Source: Triticum aestivum (Eukaryota > Streptophyta > Magnoliopsida > Poales > Poaceae). From it: a stretch of 64,000 nucleotides of DNA. Shown one piece after another: positions 1-9,136 of this stretch. The stretch covers positions 842,898,807 through 842,962,806 of the forward strand of contig NC_057801.1 in the NCBI RefSeq assembly GCF_018294505.1, read 5' to 3'. The translations under genes were made by a program, and so were the position numbers. Every line of letters starts with the position of its first letter. Position 1 is the stretch's first letter. A model generated the notes under the pieces. The model was not told the origin of the DNA. It made no database searches and saw nothing but the letters and a program-made list of their open reading frames with translations.

Positions 1-120
1 CGCGAGCCCAGTTTGCATGCTCCAGAAGGCGCGCGAAAGTCCAGCACGTTAAAAAACTGCGCGCGCGCGAAAAAGCAGCAATGTGCGGGGCAATTTTGAC
101 GCGCGGTGTCCAGCGCGGTC

Positions 121-486
121 TATAAAACCCGCGTGCGGGCGCCCGCCAACAGCCGTCTCCATCGCCTCTCCCTTTCCGCCGCGACACTCGGAATTATTCT
201 AACAACTTGAGCAGTTTTATAAAGAAGCTTGTGTGATTGTGAATATAAAAAGTGTATTGCAAACATACAGTCGAATAGATTAACGAGTTTGCGTCGTTTT
301 GTCCTGTGTTTCATTCATCATTGAAAGGTGTAAGATGACATAGAGTACAACCATTTTCTTCTCCAAAGACCCTTTTTCAGAATGGCTGGATCAATGTCTC
401 TCCAGGTTAGGCTGGATCCTTCTAGGCCGTTGAGCAAGAACAAGCATTGGATTATTGTCGCTGAGATTCTTCGCAGAGCTAGGATG
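121..486 (+). other. Promoter-like region with candidate first exon, unrecognised
   Basis: A TATA-like box (TATAAAA, 121-127) lies in a GC-rich stretch and is followed by a CT-rich leader. An ATG at 382 opens 35 codons (starting [13 protein letters not shown], ending ILRRARM) that run into a GT donor-like site at 487. I do not recognise the peptide and see no clear continuation; a tRNA gene starts 92 bases further on. It could be the 5' end of a decayed gene or part of a transposon promoter. Only the TATA box, ATG and donor-like site are seen directly; function is unknown. Confidence 0.3.
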
Positions 487-578
487 GTAAAATTTTCCGG
501 CTTCTACAGCTTTTCCTTTTTTGCAACATTAGTGGAACTATCTGTTTTTCTAAAAACTTGGGACAAAGTTTTCAATAA

Positions 579-652
579 GGTTTCGTGGTGTAGTTGGTTA
601 TCACGTCAGTCTAACACACTGAAGGTCTCCGGTTCGAACCCGGGCGAAGCCA
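579..652 (+). tRNA. tRNA-Val (AAC), copy 1, intact
   Basis: A 74-nt cloverleaf. The acceptor GGTTTCG pairs with CGAAGCC over seven bp (one wobble). The anticodon stem TCAGT/ACTGA is perfect, the loop CTAACAC carries anticodon AAC at 613-615, and the T arm is TCCGG-TTCGAAC-CCGGG. Position 73 is A, and CCA is not encoded. A run of nine T at 662-670 is a ready Pol III terminator. It converges with the tRNA-Ile gene at 709-782. The second copy at 12782-12855 has a broken anticodon stem, so this is the member likely to work. Confidence 0.93.
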
Positions 653-661
653 TTTAAATTG

Positions 662-670
662 TTTTTTTTT
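662..670 (+). terminator. Pol III terminator of tRNA-Val copy 1
   Basis: Nine consecutive T begin 10 bases after the tRNA 3' end, the usual RNA polymerase III stop. On the other strand, A8 at 693-700 gives T8 eight bases after the convergent tRNA-Ile. Confidence 0.75.
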
Positions 671-708
671 GTCCATTGTGCAGAAAAAAAAGAAAAAAAA
701 GATGATGA

Positions 709-782
709 TGGCCCATACAGGTCTCGAACCTGTGACCTTCGCGTTATTAGCACGACGCTCTAACCAGCTGAGCTAATAGACA
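709..782 (-). pseudogene. tRNA-Ile (AAT), copy 1, weakened acceptor stem
   Basis: The body is identical in plan to the tRNA-Ile at 12926-12999, with anticodon AAT in loop CTAATAA and an intact T arm and D arm. The 5' acceptor strand reads TGTCTAT instead of GGCCTAT, so position 1 (T) faces C and position 3 is a T-G wobble. A first-pair mismatch in a tRNA-Ile usually harms maturation or charging, so this is probably a pseudogene or a weak gene. A Stowaway MITE sits 75 bases upstream of its 5' end. Confidence 0.7.
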
Positions 783-857
783 TCGTTGCTTGTAATTTGT
801 TTTTGCCATTATATATTTATCAAAACTGTTTTTTGATGAAATATATCTATTATATTA

Positions 858-1017
858 CTCCCTCCGTTCCTAAATACTTGTCTTTCTAGGCATTTCAATA
901 AGTGACTACATACGGAGCAAAATGAGTGAATCTATACTCTAAAATATGTCTACATACATCCGTATATAGTAGTCATTTGAAATGTCTAGAAAGACAAATA
1001 TTTAGGAACGGAGGGAG
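858..1017. mobile_element. Stowaway MITE (Tc1/mariner type), 160 bp
   Basis: Long terminal inverted repeats begin CTCCCTCCGTTCCTAAATA, and the right end is the inverse. The element is flanked by TA on both sides (856-857 and 1018-1019), the mariner target site. It interrupts the block that is otherwise shared with the second tRNA pair. Confidence 0.93.
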
Positions 1018-1836
1018 TACTTAATAAGACCTGTAGACCACCTCCCTTGTGGTGAGAAGAAAAGAGTAAGAAGATCACTAGAGCCTTTTTGACCGCTGAG
1101 CTGATATTATGAATCACAATAAAAACCTCATCTTTGCTCGTTGGAGGCATCTGCAAAATGCAGCAACAATTCTTGGTCCGTGGCTATCTAGAATTCCATT
1201 TCACTATCCACGTTTCTATGTATTCGTGGTTGTTTGGGCCGTTTTGTCATTGTTCCTGTGATGTGATGGGCACGCAAATCATCTTGCAATAGCTTCATAG
1301 TGATAAAGCCATACATGCAAGTGGGCGAGTAACAGCAAAGTATATATGCTTGCTCAAGGCGCATATTCAGACCCGTCATATTCAAAAAAAATTACATGGG
1401 ACTTCTTTGATCGTATAGATCTAGAAACCACAAAAATGATTCATGTGGCCTACTTTGCATGAATTCAAAAAACAAATCTATTGAATCAGATCTTGTGGGA
1501 AAAAAGTCATTGGTTCGATGAAACTTTGTGCTTCTACCTAATGCTTAAGAATATTCTTGTGTTTTTCTTGGGGTGCAACAAATCAACATCTATATTACAC
1601 ATTCCTATATTTTCAACTCTCAAGTATTCAACGCCCCATGACATCGGTACTTACTTTAATTTTTGTGGTTCCTGTGTTTTTGAAAACTCAAAAACATGAG
1701 TAGCCCGAATTATTCAAAAATAGTGAAAGTGTGATAGTTATTGAAATACCTAGAACAGAGAAGAAAATGTTTCCAAGATCCAGCATGTAGTACTAAAACA
1801 GAAAAAAAAAGTTGCTAGACCTTCTAACCAAAGAGG
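1018..1836. other. Intergenic, no gene seen
   Basis: About 1030-1110 is homologous to about 13040-13100 (shared CCCTTGTGGTGAGA and following bases) and is the tail of the duplicated tRNA block. The rest is AT-rich with no recognisable gene or element ends. Confidence 0.5.
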
Positions 1837-3234
1837 TTTTTTTTCGAAAAGGAGGAAAACCCCCGGCCTCTGCATCTGGTCGATGCATACGGCCACTTTA
1901 TTAATTATTAGCACAAAACCTTACAAAGTCGTACAACAGTAAGACCAAAGCCACCATCTTCGCAACCTCTGTCGCTACTCCTATCTAACTGATGAAGGGG
2001 CGCTGATGGTCTGGGCCTAATACCAAACAGACCTCGCAGCCAAACCTAACATCTAAGACCTGAGGTCCCAACCTGGACGCCTGCCGGGTATGGGCACCCA
2101 CCAGTCCGGCATGCTCCTCAACCCGGCCGCCCGCCAGGTATGAGGCCGCCACAGCCACCTGCCACCAATCCATCTTCAGAGCTATACTGCTGCATACACC
2201 TTGCCCGGTCTCGCTGCCGTCGACGCCACCATGGCACCAGACAGCTCCACCGCCCTGCGCTCGTCCATCCAGCCGCATACATGAACGATATGTAGCCGCA
2301 CCATGCCGCCAAAATCATCGTCATCGACGCGGAAGATACAACGCCGCACCACCAGGCAACCTCCGCACCGTCGCCACTGCTGGAGGTACTCGGAGCCCAC
2401 CATCCACATCATCTCTCCCCCGAACAGCTGGTCCTCCCAAGATGGCGCCTCCATGGAGGATACGACGTGTAGGACGCCGCCGCCGCCCAATCCAGAATGA
2501 ATTTTGGACTTTCGTCCGGGATGTGTTCGGCGGTGGATAGGAGAGACCTCGGTTTCGCCTCCACAGAGGATAGCGGCGTTGAGCGACGTCGCCGATGCCG
2601 GGCCGGCCTAGCCGACCAAAGTTTCCTCCGGTCCCCATCCTATGCCACCAATCCTCCGCCTGCTCCGGATCCGGCGACAAGCCATGATCCAAAACCTTGC
2701 GAAGATGGAAGATCCATGGTGCTCGACCCACCGGAAAGGAGGATCGAGAAGACCCCGTTGTAGATCTCCAGACGCCAAAACCAGCAGTCCGACGTTGCCA
2801 GTGACGACCAACCTCACCCCGCGGCGGCCGACGGAGTCCGAAGCCAGGATCCAGATGGATCCGATCCGGATCCGGCGACACCCGCGACCACCGGGCAGTA
2901 CCAACGCAGCCACCACCTCGCAACTCGCAGACCGCCACCACGGCGCCACACGACATCGCCGGGAGACCCGCCGCCGCGCCGCCGAACCCCACGTTAGCCC
3001 GGCGCTCCCCTCGTCCCCACTATCCCGCGCCAGCCAGAACGAGATGGATGGGAAAGGAGCCCCGCCGCCGCCCAGCCGGCCAGGCTTCGCCCGGCGGCGT
3101 TGCGGACGGCGGCGAGGAGGGAGAGGGGCGGAGGGAAGTGCGAGGGGCGGCGGCTAGGGTTCCCCTTGGGTCGCCCGCGGGGACGACGCGAGGGGCGAGG
3201 GGAGAGGGACTCGAGTTTAAACATTGCAGGTGCT
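1837..3234 (-). mobile_element. LINE-like non-LTR element, minus strand
   Basis: Read on the minus strand, a GC-rich body (about 2000-3230) leads into an AATAAA-containing 3' part. It then has a GGCCGGGGG motif and TTTTCGAAAAAAAA as a short A-tail at about 1837-1844. This tail is common on dispersed Triticeae transcripts. A 7-bp repeat CAAAGAG at 1829-1835 and 3235-3241 may be the target duplication. Long overlapping open frames in the GC-rich part have no recognisable domain and probably reflect composition. The family is not established. Confidence 0.5.
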
Positions 3235-3241
3235 CAAAGAG

Positions 3242-4809
3242 ACTTTCAGTGACCTCGGGCTGGGAGTAATACATTTTGTCCTCATAAAAGGTTGAGGGTT
3301 ACCGACTGATGTACAGAATGCAGTTACTTAAAAGAATTCTAAGGTTTTGTTTTAAAAAATAGTTCGAACTTAACTTAATGCATATATATTAAAATTTAAC
3401 CAATTAACACCATTATTTCCAACAGCTAGCCAACAATTCTTTAAGCATAACAAATCACCAAGATCCTTTTCCTCGCCTGAGATAGCAGTAATTGTAATTA
3501 CCGAGTATAAATAAATTCCAACAACAAATGAATATTGGCTTTAGTTACTTATTGTAAAAAAGATAACTAGCTAGAGACAGAGGGAAATCAAATGATGGAG
3601 GAGGCGGACCTATCCTTATCCTCTTCCCTAAACAGTGATCCCTTGGTTGCTCGTGTCCATCCTTTTGCCAGTGTGTGTGATCTCATCGCTCCTTCCTCCT
3701 ACTTGCTTGCCTGTAAATAGCCCTCGACATTCGCCATTATTCCGCAAGCCAGCAAGCAACAAGCAGAAGAAGCTCCAAGCCAATCAAAACCTGGTCTCAA
3801 CACTACAGAATATTATTTATTATTTTGAGCGAGGATATGTTAATTATGTAATTATTGCATAAATGCAAAAAAATATAGCATAATGTAATCAATACCGCTA
3901 ACGTGGAGCACCGGAGGCCCAAGACAAAATATCGGTGATATTTAAAATATACCTACTTAAGAAACAAGTCGACCATATAGTCCGCTTCTGTAAAAAAAAC
4001 AAGTCAAGAAGTGCATAGTTATAGATGGAGATTTCCATAGGCAGGGTGACAAAGGATATATTGGCATCACAACTTGGTTCCCTCTCATCCCTTCTTTATG
4101 CGATTTGCATTCTTTTTTATGTAGCACAACAACTGATGAACAAATCGATATATACACAACGAATAGGACATGCATGAGCAAAGTGCACTTTTTATATATT
4201 TTGCAAGATTCAAAAACTGCCTTCTCCAGCTTCGAGAAAAGCCGCAAAACGAATCATCACATCATGCGTGTTAAGATGCGTTCCATTTAAACAAAGCCCC
4301 ATGGACGGGTGAGTTGGTCTGTACTAAAATTGTACTAAGATGGCAAGAAAGGATGATGGCCTTGCTGGCAAAGGAGGGGGGGGGGGGGGGGGGGGGGGAG
4401 CTGGAGCGGTGATGTTGGCGGTAGAGGAGAAGTAGGTCACCATGCTTATATTGGTTATCACGGTCGGCTATTAACTTATGTCAGTACATTTTAGCTTATA
4501 AACTTGTATGATTCTCTAGCTTACTACTATAGGATTACTATTATGTCAATCCAATACATTGTTTATTTGTGTCACACTACCTCCTCTGTGGTTTAAAAGG
4601 CTCACGCATATCCCTAAGTCAACAATGTAACCATCATAATATGAGTTATATATCACAAAAATATATACCGATAGAAACTTCAAATATTATATTTTCCGAA
4701 CTAAAATTAACAATTTAGGGATAGGTCCGTGACCTATAAACGGAAGAGGGGGAGTAGCTAAGTAATATTGTATTAGTTATACTGCATAGATAAATTAGCT
4801 AAGAGTTGT
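3242..4809. other. Intergenic: promoter-like stretch and a G23 run
   Basis: No gene is recognised. At about 3610-3800 a GTAAATAG box, a pyrimidine-rich leader and the AAGCAACAAGCAGAAG-type context resemble a plant promoter and 5' UTR, but no coding frame follows. A run of 23 G lies at 4376-4398. The rest is AT-rich. Confidence 0.4.
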
Positions 4810-5115
4810 ATCTCCTCCCCCACTTTTTGCACTACTAGCCAGCGCTACTAGAGTAGTGTCACATGTTTGAACATTTTGCATAATTTTGCGATTCTACAAT
4901 ATGTATAGCCGTATAGGAGTAGTAGGAGATTCTTAATGTGACAAAGTTGGGTAGTATACTTCTTCTCCAGGTACTATGTTAGAAATGACTTTCTGGTAAT
5001 TTGTTTGTTTGACAATGATTTACTGGACAAATTGTACAATAATGTGGTTCAGGATAGTATATACCTGTCTTTTTGTTAGTTAAACTTATTTTTATTTCTA
5101 CTTTGAATATATCAT
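4810..5115 (+). pseudogene. Decayed VPS25 exon 1/intron 1 copy
   Basis: This stretch aligns in the same orientation with the 5' part of VPS25. The sequence CTCCCCCACTTTTT near 4815 matches the end of exon 1 (9160s). The next 260 bases match intron 1 at about 9213-9488, sharing GTGTCACATGTTTGAACATT and ACTGGACAAATTGTACAATA. Exons 2-6 are absent. It carries many substitutions and small indels, so the duplication is old. No translation start survives. Confidence 0.75.
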
Positions 5116-5514
5116 CTGAATAAATGGATATGTCCCTCTCAAACCCTGCTTGTTCGTATAGGATACTGTATTTGATACTGATTTGGATCTGACACGCTTC
5201 AATACATATACAAATAGTATCAGCGATCAAATGAAAAAAAGAACTCTTTTTATTAGAGATGCATGACGGATACCTCTTTGATACATTTTTTGTATGGCCC
5301 AGCCCATTTTACTAAGCAACCCTAGGCACCGAGCATCTGATACCCGTGTTCCACGGTGTCCACTAGAATGTGACATTTGGGTACGCCCGGAGGTGCCCGT
5401 TTTCGAGCGCCCTTACTAGTAGTAATTGTAGCCATCCCACCGCGCCACGCAGAAAACACCGTCGTCCTTCCATCTTCGACTGCGCCGCCATGAGCCATCT
5501 CCTAGACTCACTCT
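5116..5514. other. Intergenic, no gene seen
   Basis: AT-rich, then mixed sequence between the VPS25 fragment and the 39-bp tandem repeat. No open frame with a recognisable product. Confidence 0.4.
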
Positions 5515-5653
5515 GACCTCCACCAGACCACCGTCGCAGTGCGCCCCTTTGCCAGCCTCCACCAGACCACCGCACCGCCACTCTCCTCCTTCGGCCTCCA
5601 TCAGACCACAATCGCGACGCTCCCCTCCGTCGGCCTCCACCAGACCACCGTTG
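5515..5653 (+). repeat. 39-bp tandem repeat, four imperfect copies
   Basis: The core CCTCCACCAGACCACC recurs with its CCTCC starting at 5517, 5556, 5595 and 5634, exactly 39 bases apart. The third copy reads CCTCCATCAGACCACA. The period is a multiple of three and one frame reads Pro/Ser/Arg-rich repeats, but no gene context supports translation. Confidence 0.8.
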
Positions 5654-5989
5654 TTCCCTCTGCTCCGCTCCTCGAGCTCGCCTTTGACCCGAGATAGTAG
5701 GCCGGCAGTGAGCTTCTTAGGTTGCTCCTTTCCTTCCTCGGTTCCTCCTTCATTCCCCGACTCCACTCTTAGCCCTCTGGTTGTGACAACCTAGGGGCAG
5801 ATCTCCAGGGTAGACATGATAGGCCGCGACCCACCCTTGACTTTTTGGTAGTTCTATATGGGCGCACCTATGTCCCGCCAGACGTGAGAAAGTAGGACGT
5901 CCCACTTCATGCAGGCACCTGATTGGGTCGGCCCAGCACAGACAGGCCTTCAATGTTTTTTTAATTACATTTTTCTTTTGCATTTTGGT

Positions 5990-6900
5990 ATTTTTATTTT
6001 GTTACTTTTGTTTATATTTCAAAATATTCAAAATACATCTATTATAAAATAACTTCATATAGAAAAAGTTAAAAAATGTTAATCGCACATAGAAAATGTA
6101 AACAGGTATAGAAAAATGTTTCTAAAATATAAGAAAATTGTATGTTTATAAAAATAATAGACATAAAAAAACATATATGAAAACAATGTTAATCATGTAT
6201 TTGGAAAATAACAAACATGTGTATAAAAATGTTCATGATTTATACAAAATATATAGAATATTTATGGAAAAAGTTCACATAAATAAATATATGTGTTAAA
6301 AGCTGATAATTATGTATTTGAAAAATGTTAAATGGGTATATATTTTCCCGATGCACACTAAAAACATAATGTGCATGGAAAAAGTAGACATCAAAAAATA
6401 CATGTTATATTTGGAAAATTTATATGGGTATATAAAATATATTCCTGTCAAAAATTAATATAGAAAATGTTGATCATGTATTTGGAAATATTAAATGTGT
6501 ATAAAAAAATATTCTGGACATATAAAAAATATACAATCTGTATGGAAAAAGTATAAAAAATACATGTTTTCAAAAATCTTAATCATGTATTTAGAAAATG
6601 CTGTAGGTTTATATAAAAAATGTTCCTGACATACAAAAAATGGTACAATGTTTATGGAAAAAGACAGACATAAAGAATTATAATTTTTCAAAAATGATGG
6701 ACATTTATTTGGAAAATGTTAATCTTGTATATAAAAATGTTCGTGATGTGTACGAAAAATGTTGAATGTGTGTTTAAAATGTTTTCAAAATATATGTTTG
6801 AAACAAGGCTAATCATGTATTTCAAAAAAGTTAAACGTGTACAGGAAAACTTTTTCAGATGTATATGATTTTTTTTCTGTAACTGGTTTTTTTAACTTGT
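5990..6900. repeat. Degenerate AT-rich tandem array, period about 110-120 bp
   Basis: The motif AATCATGTATTTGGAAAAT and variants recurs near 6189, 6310, 6468, 6578, 6692 and 6801, with similar intervening text (TATAAAAATGTTC, TTTATGGAAAAAGT). Spacing is mostly 109-121 bases, once 158. Such arrays occur inside grass DNA transposons, but I see no terminal repeats that define one here. Confidence 0.65.
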
Positions 6901-7370
6901 ATAAAATATTTTCCTATTTTAAATAGAAATACAAATAAAAACCAATAATAATCAACAAAATAAAAACCAATGAAAACCATTGCAAAAGAATGAAAACTGC
7001 AAAAACCCTAAAAACACAAAGAGAAATGTAGGAACCCAATGAAACCAAGAAAGAAACAAAGGAAATGGTAGAAAAATAAAGAAAATGGGAAACAAAAGAA
7101 AAAACCATTGAAAATAGAGAAAGAAACAAAGAAGGTGAAGAAAAAGGAGAGAAAGGAAAAAAAAGCAGAAAAGCAAGAAAGAAACAGGGAACTAAAAGAA
7201 ACGAAAAAGAAAAAACAATAGCAAGAGTAAACCGAGGCGAAAAGCATACCACTGGCAAGCGAGCAAGGAATGCAGGAATATTGGCTGGTGTAGCTCGCTG
7301 GAAATCCGTTCGGCGAAGCTTGCTTGCATCGCGCTTGAGCGAATATAGCTCTTACGGCTCGGACGTGGAG
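6901..7370. other. Purine-rich low-complexity stretch, no gene
   Basis: Strongly A/G-biased on the + strand from about 6930 to 7230 (repeated GAAAACC, AAGAAAGAAAC), then a mixed GC stretch. The minus-strand open frames (Phe/Leu/Ser-rich) are a composition effect. Confidence 0.5.
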
Positions 7371-7741
7371 TTTCTGCACCCGAGCTCATATGAGCTCGGG
7401 TGAACAGTAAAATCGAAAAAAAATTGAAATTTTTTCGAAAAATTCCAATTTTTTTTGGTAGAAACATTGACAAAAGTTTTAAGTGCTTGCAAAAATTCGT
7501 CATGAAATCACATTTTTAGAAGGCGTGGCAAAAAAAAAAAAAATTCGGTACTCTGAAAATGCTACTTTCAAAAGCATTTTGGAGGCTGAATTTGTCTTTT
7601 TTTTGCCACACCTTACAGAAATGTGATTTCATGATGAATTTTTGCAAGCACTTTGAACTTTTGTCAATGTTTCTCTGAGATTTTTTTTGATTTTTTTCGA
7701 TTTTACTATTCACCAAGCTCAAATGAGCTCGGGAGCAGAAA
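7371..7741. mobile_element. Foldback element, about 370 bp
   Basis: The two halves are inverted copies. The left end TTTCTGCACCCGAGCTC matches the complement of the right end GAGCTCGGGAGCAGAAAG. The match continues inward through GTAAAATCGAAAAA, AACATTGACAAAAG, TGCTTGCAAAAATTC and GTGGCAAAAAAA. The centre is at about 7545-7590. Each tip is itself a small palindrome around GAGCTCATATGAGCTC. No coding sequence. A target duplication was not resolved. Confidence 0.8.
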
Positions 7742-7774
7742 GACACTTCTATATAGTCTACTAGAAGAGTAGAT

Positions 7775-8290
7775 CTTTTTTTTTTTGAGAAATCTCGCTG
7801 ACTTTATTGATTCAAAGTGATATCCATAGGTGCAAGCTTTGGGTCATTAGGGATGCCCAACCAAACATGTCTATCTATATCTAAGTTACAAGCAAACTTG
7901 GCGGGATTGTGAGGCTCGAAATTGTAGTTCCTATGCTCATGCACAAAATTACAAAAAAGAAACTAAAGCTACGAGCTATTATTTCATGTATGATAGCTGC
8001 ATGAGGCCCTCATGTCCTCATGTTGATGTCCTTAACGACTCCTTGGTAGTCCGAGGTCACCATGATATTACAAATAGCAAGGTCGTCCGTCAAAGAAAGT
8101 GCTTCTCTACAAGCATATGTTTCAAGAATCATCGGATCGTGTTTCAAGAATCATTGGATCGTGTATATGAGCGCTTGCGTCTGTATCATGTTAAACAAAA
8201 AAGAACCATCGGATCGGTGATGCCCTGGTAAACAACCGCCGAAGCTCCCAGATAAATGCCGTTGCTGTCGCGGCATAGAGCTGCAACCGC
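7775..8290 (-). mobile_element. 5'-truncated LINE insertion with RNase H-like remnant
   Basis: The insert is bounded by a perfect 18-bp target duplication, TCTACTAGAAGAGTAGAT, at 7757-7774 and 8291-8308. It ends in an A-tail on the minus strand (T run near 7776-7786). Minus-strand reading gives a plant RVT_3/RNase H-like domain in pieces: RDSNGIYLGASAVVYQGIT, then ACREALSLTDDLAICN, then FVHEHRNYNFEPHN, ending LAPMDITLNQ-stop. A small tandem duplication (CACGATCC..GATTCTTGAAA, about 8120-8165) and frameshifts break it. Such tails are typical of grass LINE ORF2 or retroposed RVT_3 genes. Confidence 0.85.
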
Positions 8291-8308
8291 TCTACTAGAA
8301 GAGTAGAT

Positions 8309-9136
8309 GCACCCGTAAAAAAGAAGAATAGTAGATGGGCTGGAGGTGAAAATAAAAAACAGCATGTCGTCCCGGCCCACAAGCAAGCTGCCAAGGCGTC
8401 CTGGCCCACAAGCACTCGCCGTGTCCCAGTCCATTCCCCTAGCTCCTCGACCCCTCCCGATCTGAACTCGCCGCCGGCCGCCTCCCGCCTGCCTCCGTGC
8501 TCCGTGCCTCGCCGGTTAATCGCCGTCGACGCCTCCCGCCTGGATCCGTGCCTCGCCCCGCCCACCGCGGCCAGCCGCCCAGTCCGCAGACCAGTCCAGC
8601 CCGGGGGCCGTCGGTGACCCTGCCCTTCACTACAGCAGGTAGCCCTGCTCCAACCGTCCCACGACCAAACACAGTACACACATTTACGGTTATCCCTATC
8701 CCCCAATTTTCCCAATTCTGATTCAACCGATCGATTCATTTTCTGTTGTTCAACTATGATTGACACTTGATAGAACGCAGTGACTGCTAGATTTTTTTTC
8801 TTGTGGAATTGTTGAAGAATCAGTATGTACTTCTTTTATTTAAAACCGTGACTTAACTGAGAATTTTAATGTGTCCATAAGAACATATTGATTTATTTAT
8901 ATGTGCTATTGGTAAATTAATTAGAACCTTCACATGTCATATTTGTTGTCATCTTTTTCAGGTGACCCACCCTGTTTTAAATTCCTAGATCCGCCGCTGT
9001 CTCAAGCAGCAGGTTGAGCCAGCAGTCAGCAGTGAGGCACAGAGGCAGGCAGGCCGGCAGCTCCACTACGCACTCACAGCTTCTCCTTCGCATCGCCGTC
9101 CATCCGACAGCTCTGCAAGCCCGCGCTTCAGCGGAG
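8309..9136 (+). promoter_or_regulatory. VPS25 upstream region and probable 5' UTR
   Basis: A GC-rich block (about 8390-8640) precedes AT-rich DNA. A CAG acceptor-like site lies near 8962, and the segment just before the VPS25 ATG (about 9000-9136) has typical leader composition. A spliced leader is possible but I cannot fix the transcription start. CCTAGATCCGCCGCTG near 8982-8997 resembles an hAT end, so part of this may be transposon remnant. Confidence 0.4.

Noticed and set aside
2118..3274. Several overlapping open frames of 70-220 codons
   Set aside because: Arg/Pro/Gly-rich in all frames, no domain; explained by GC-rich LINE-like sequence.
6914..7503. Phe/Leu/Ser-rich minus-strand frames resembling membrane proteins
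   Set aside because: Purine-rich + strand forces TTT/TCT codons; no start or family support.
8962..8997. hAT end (CCTAGATCCGCCGCTG) in the VPS25 upstream region
   Set aside because: No partner end or matching 8-bp duplication was found to the left.
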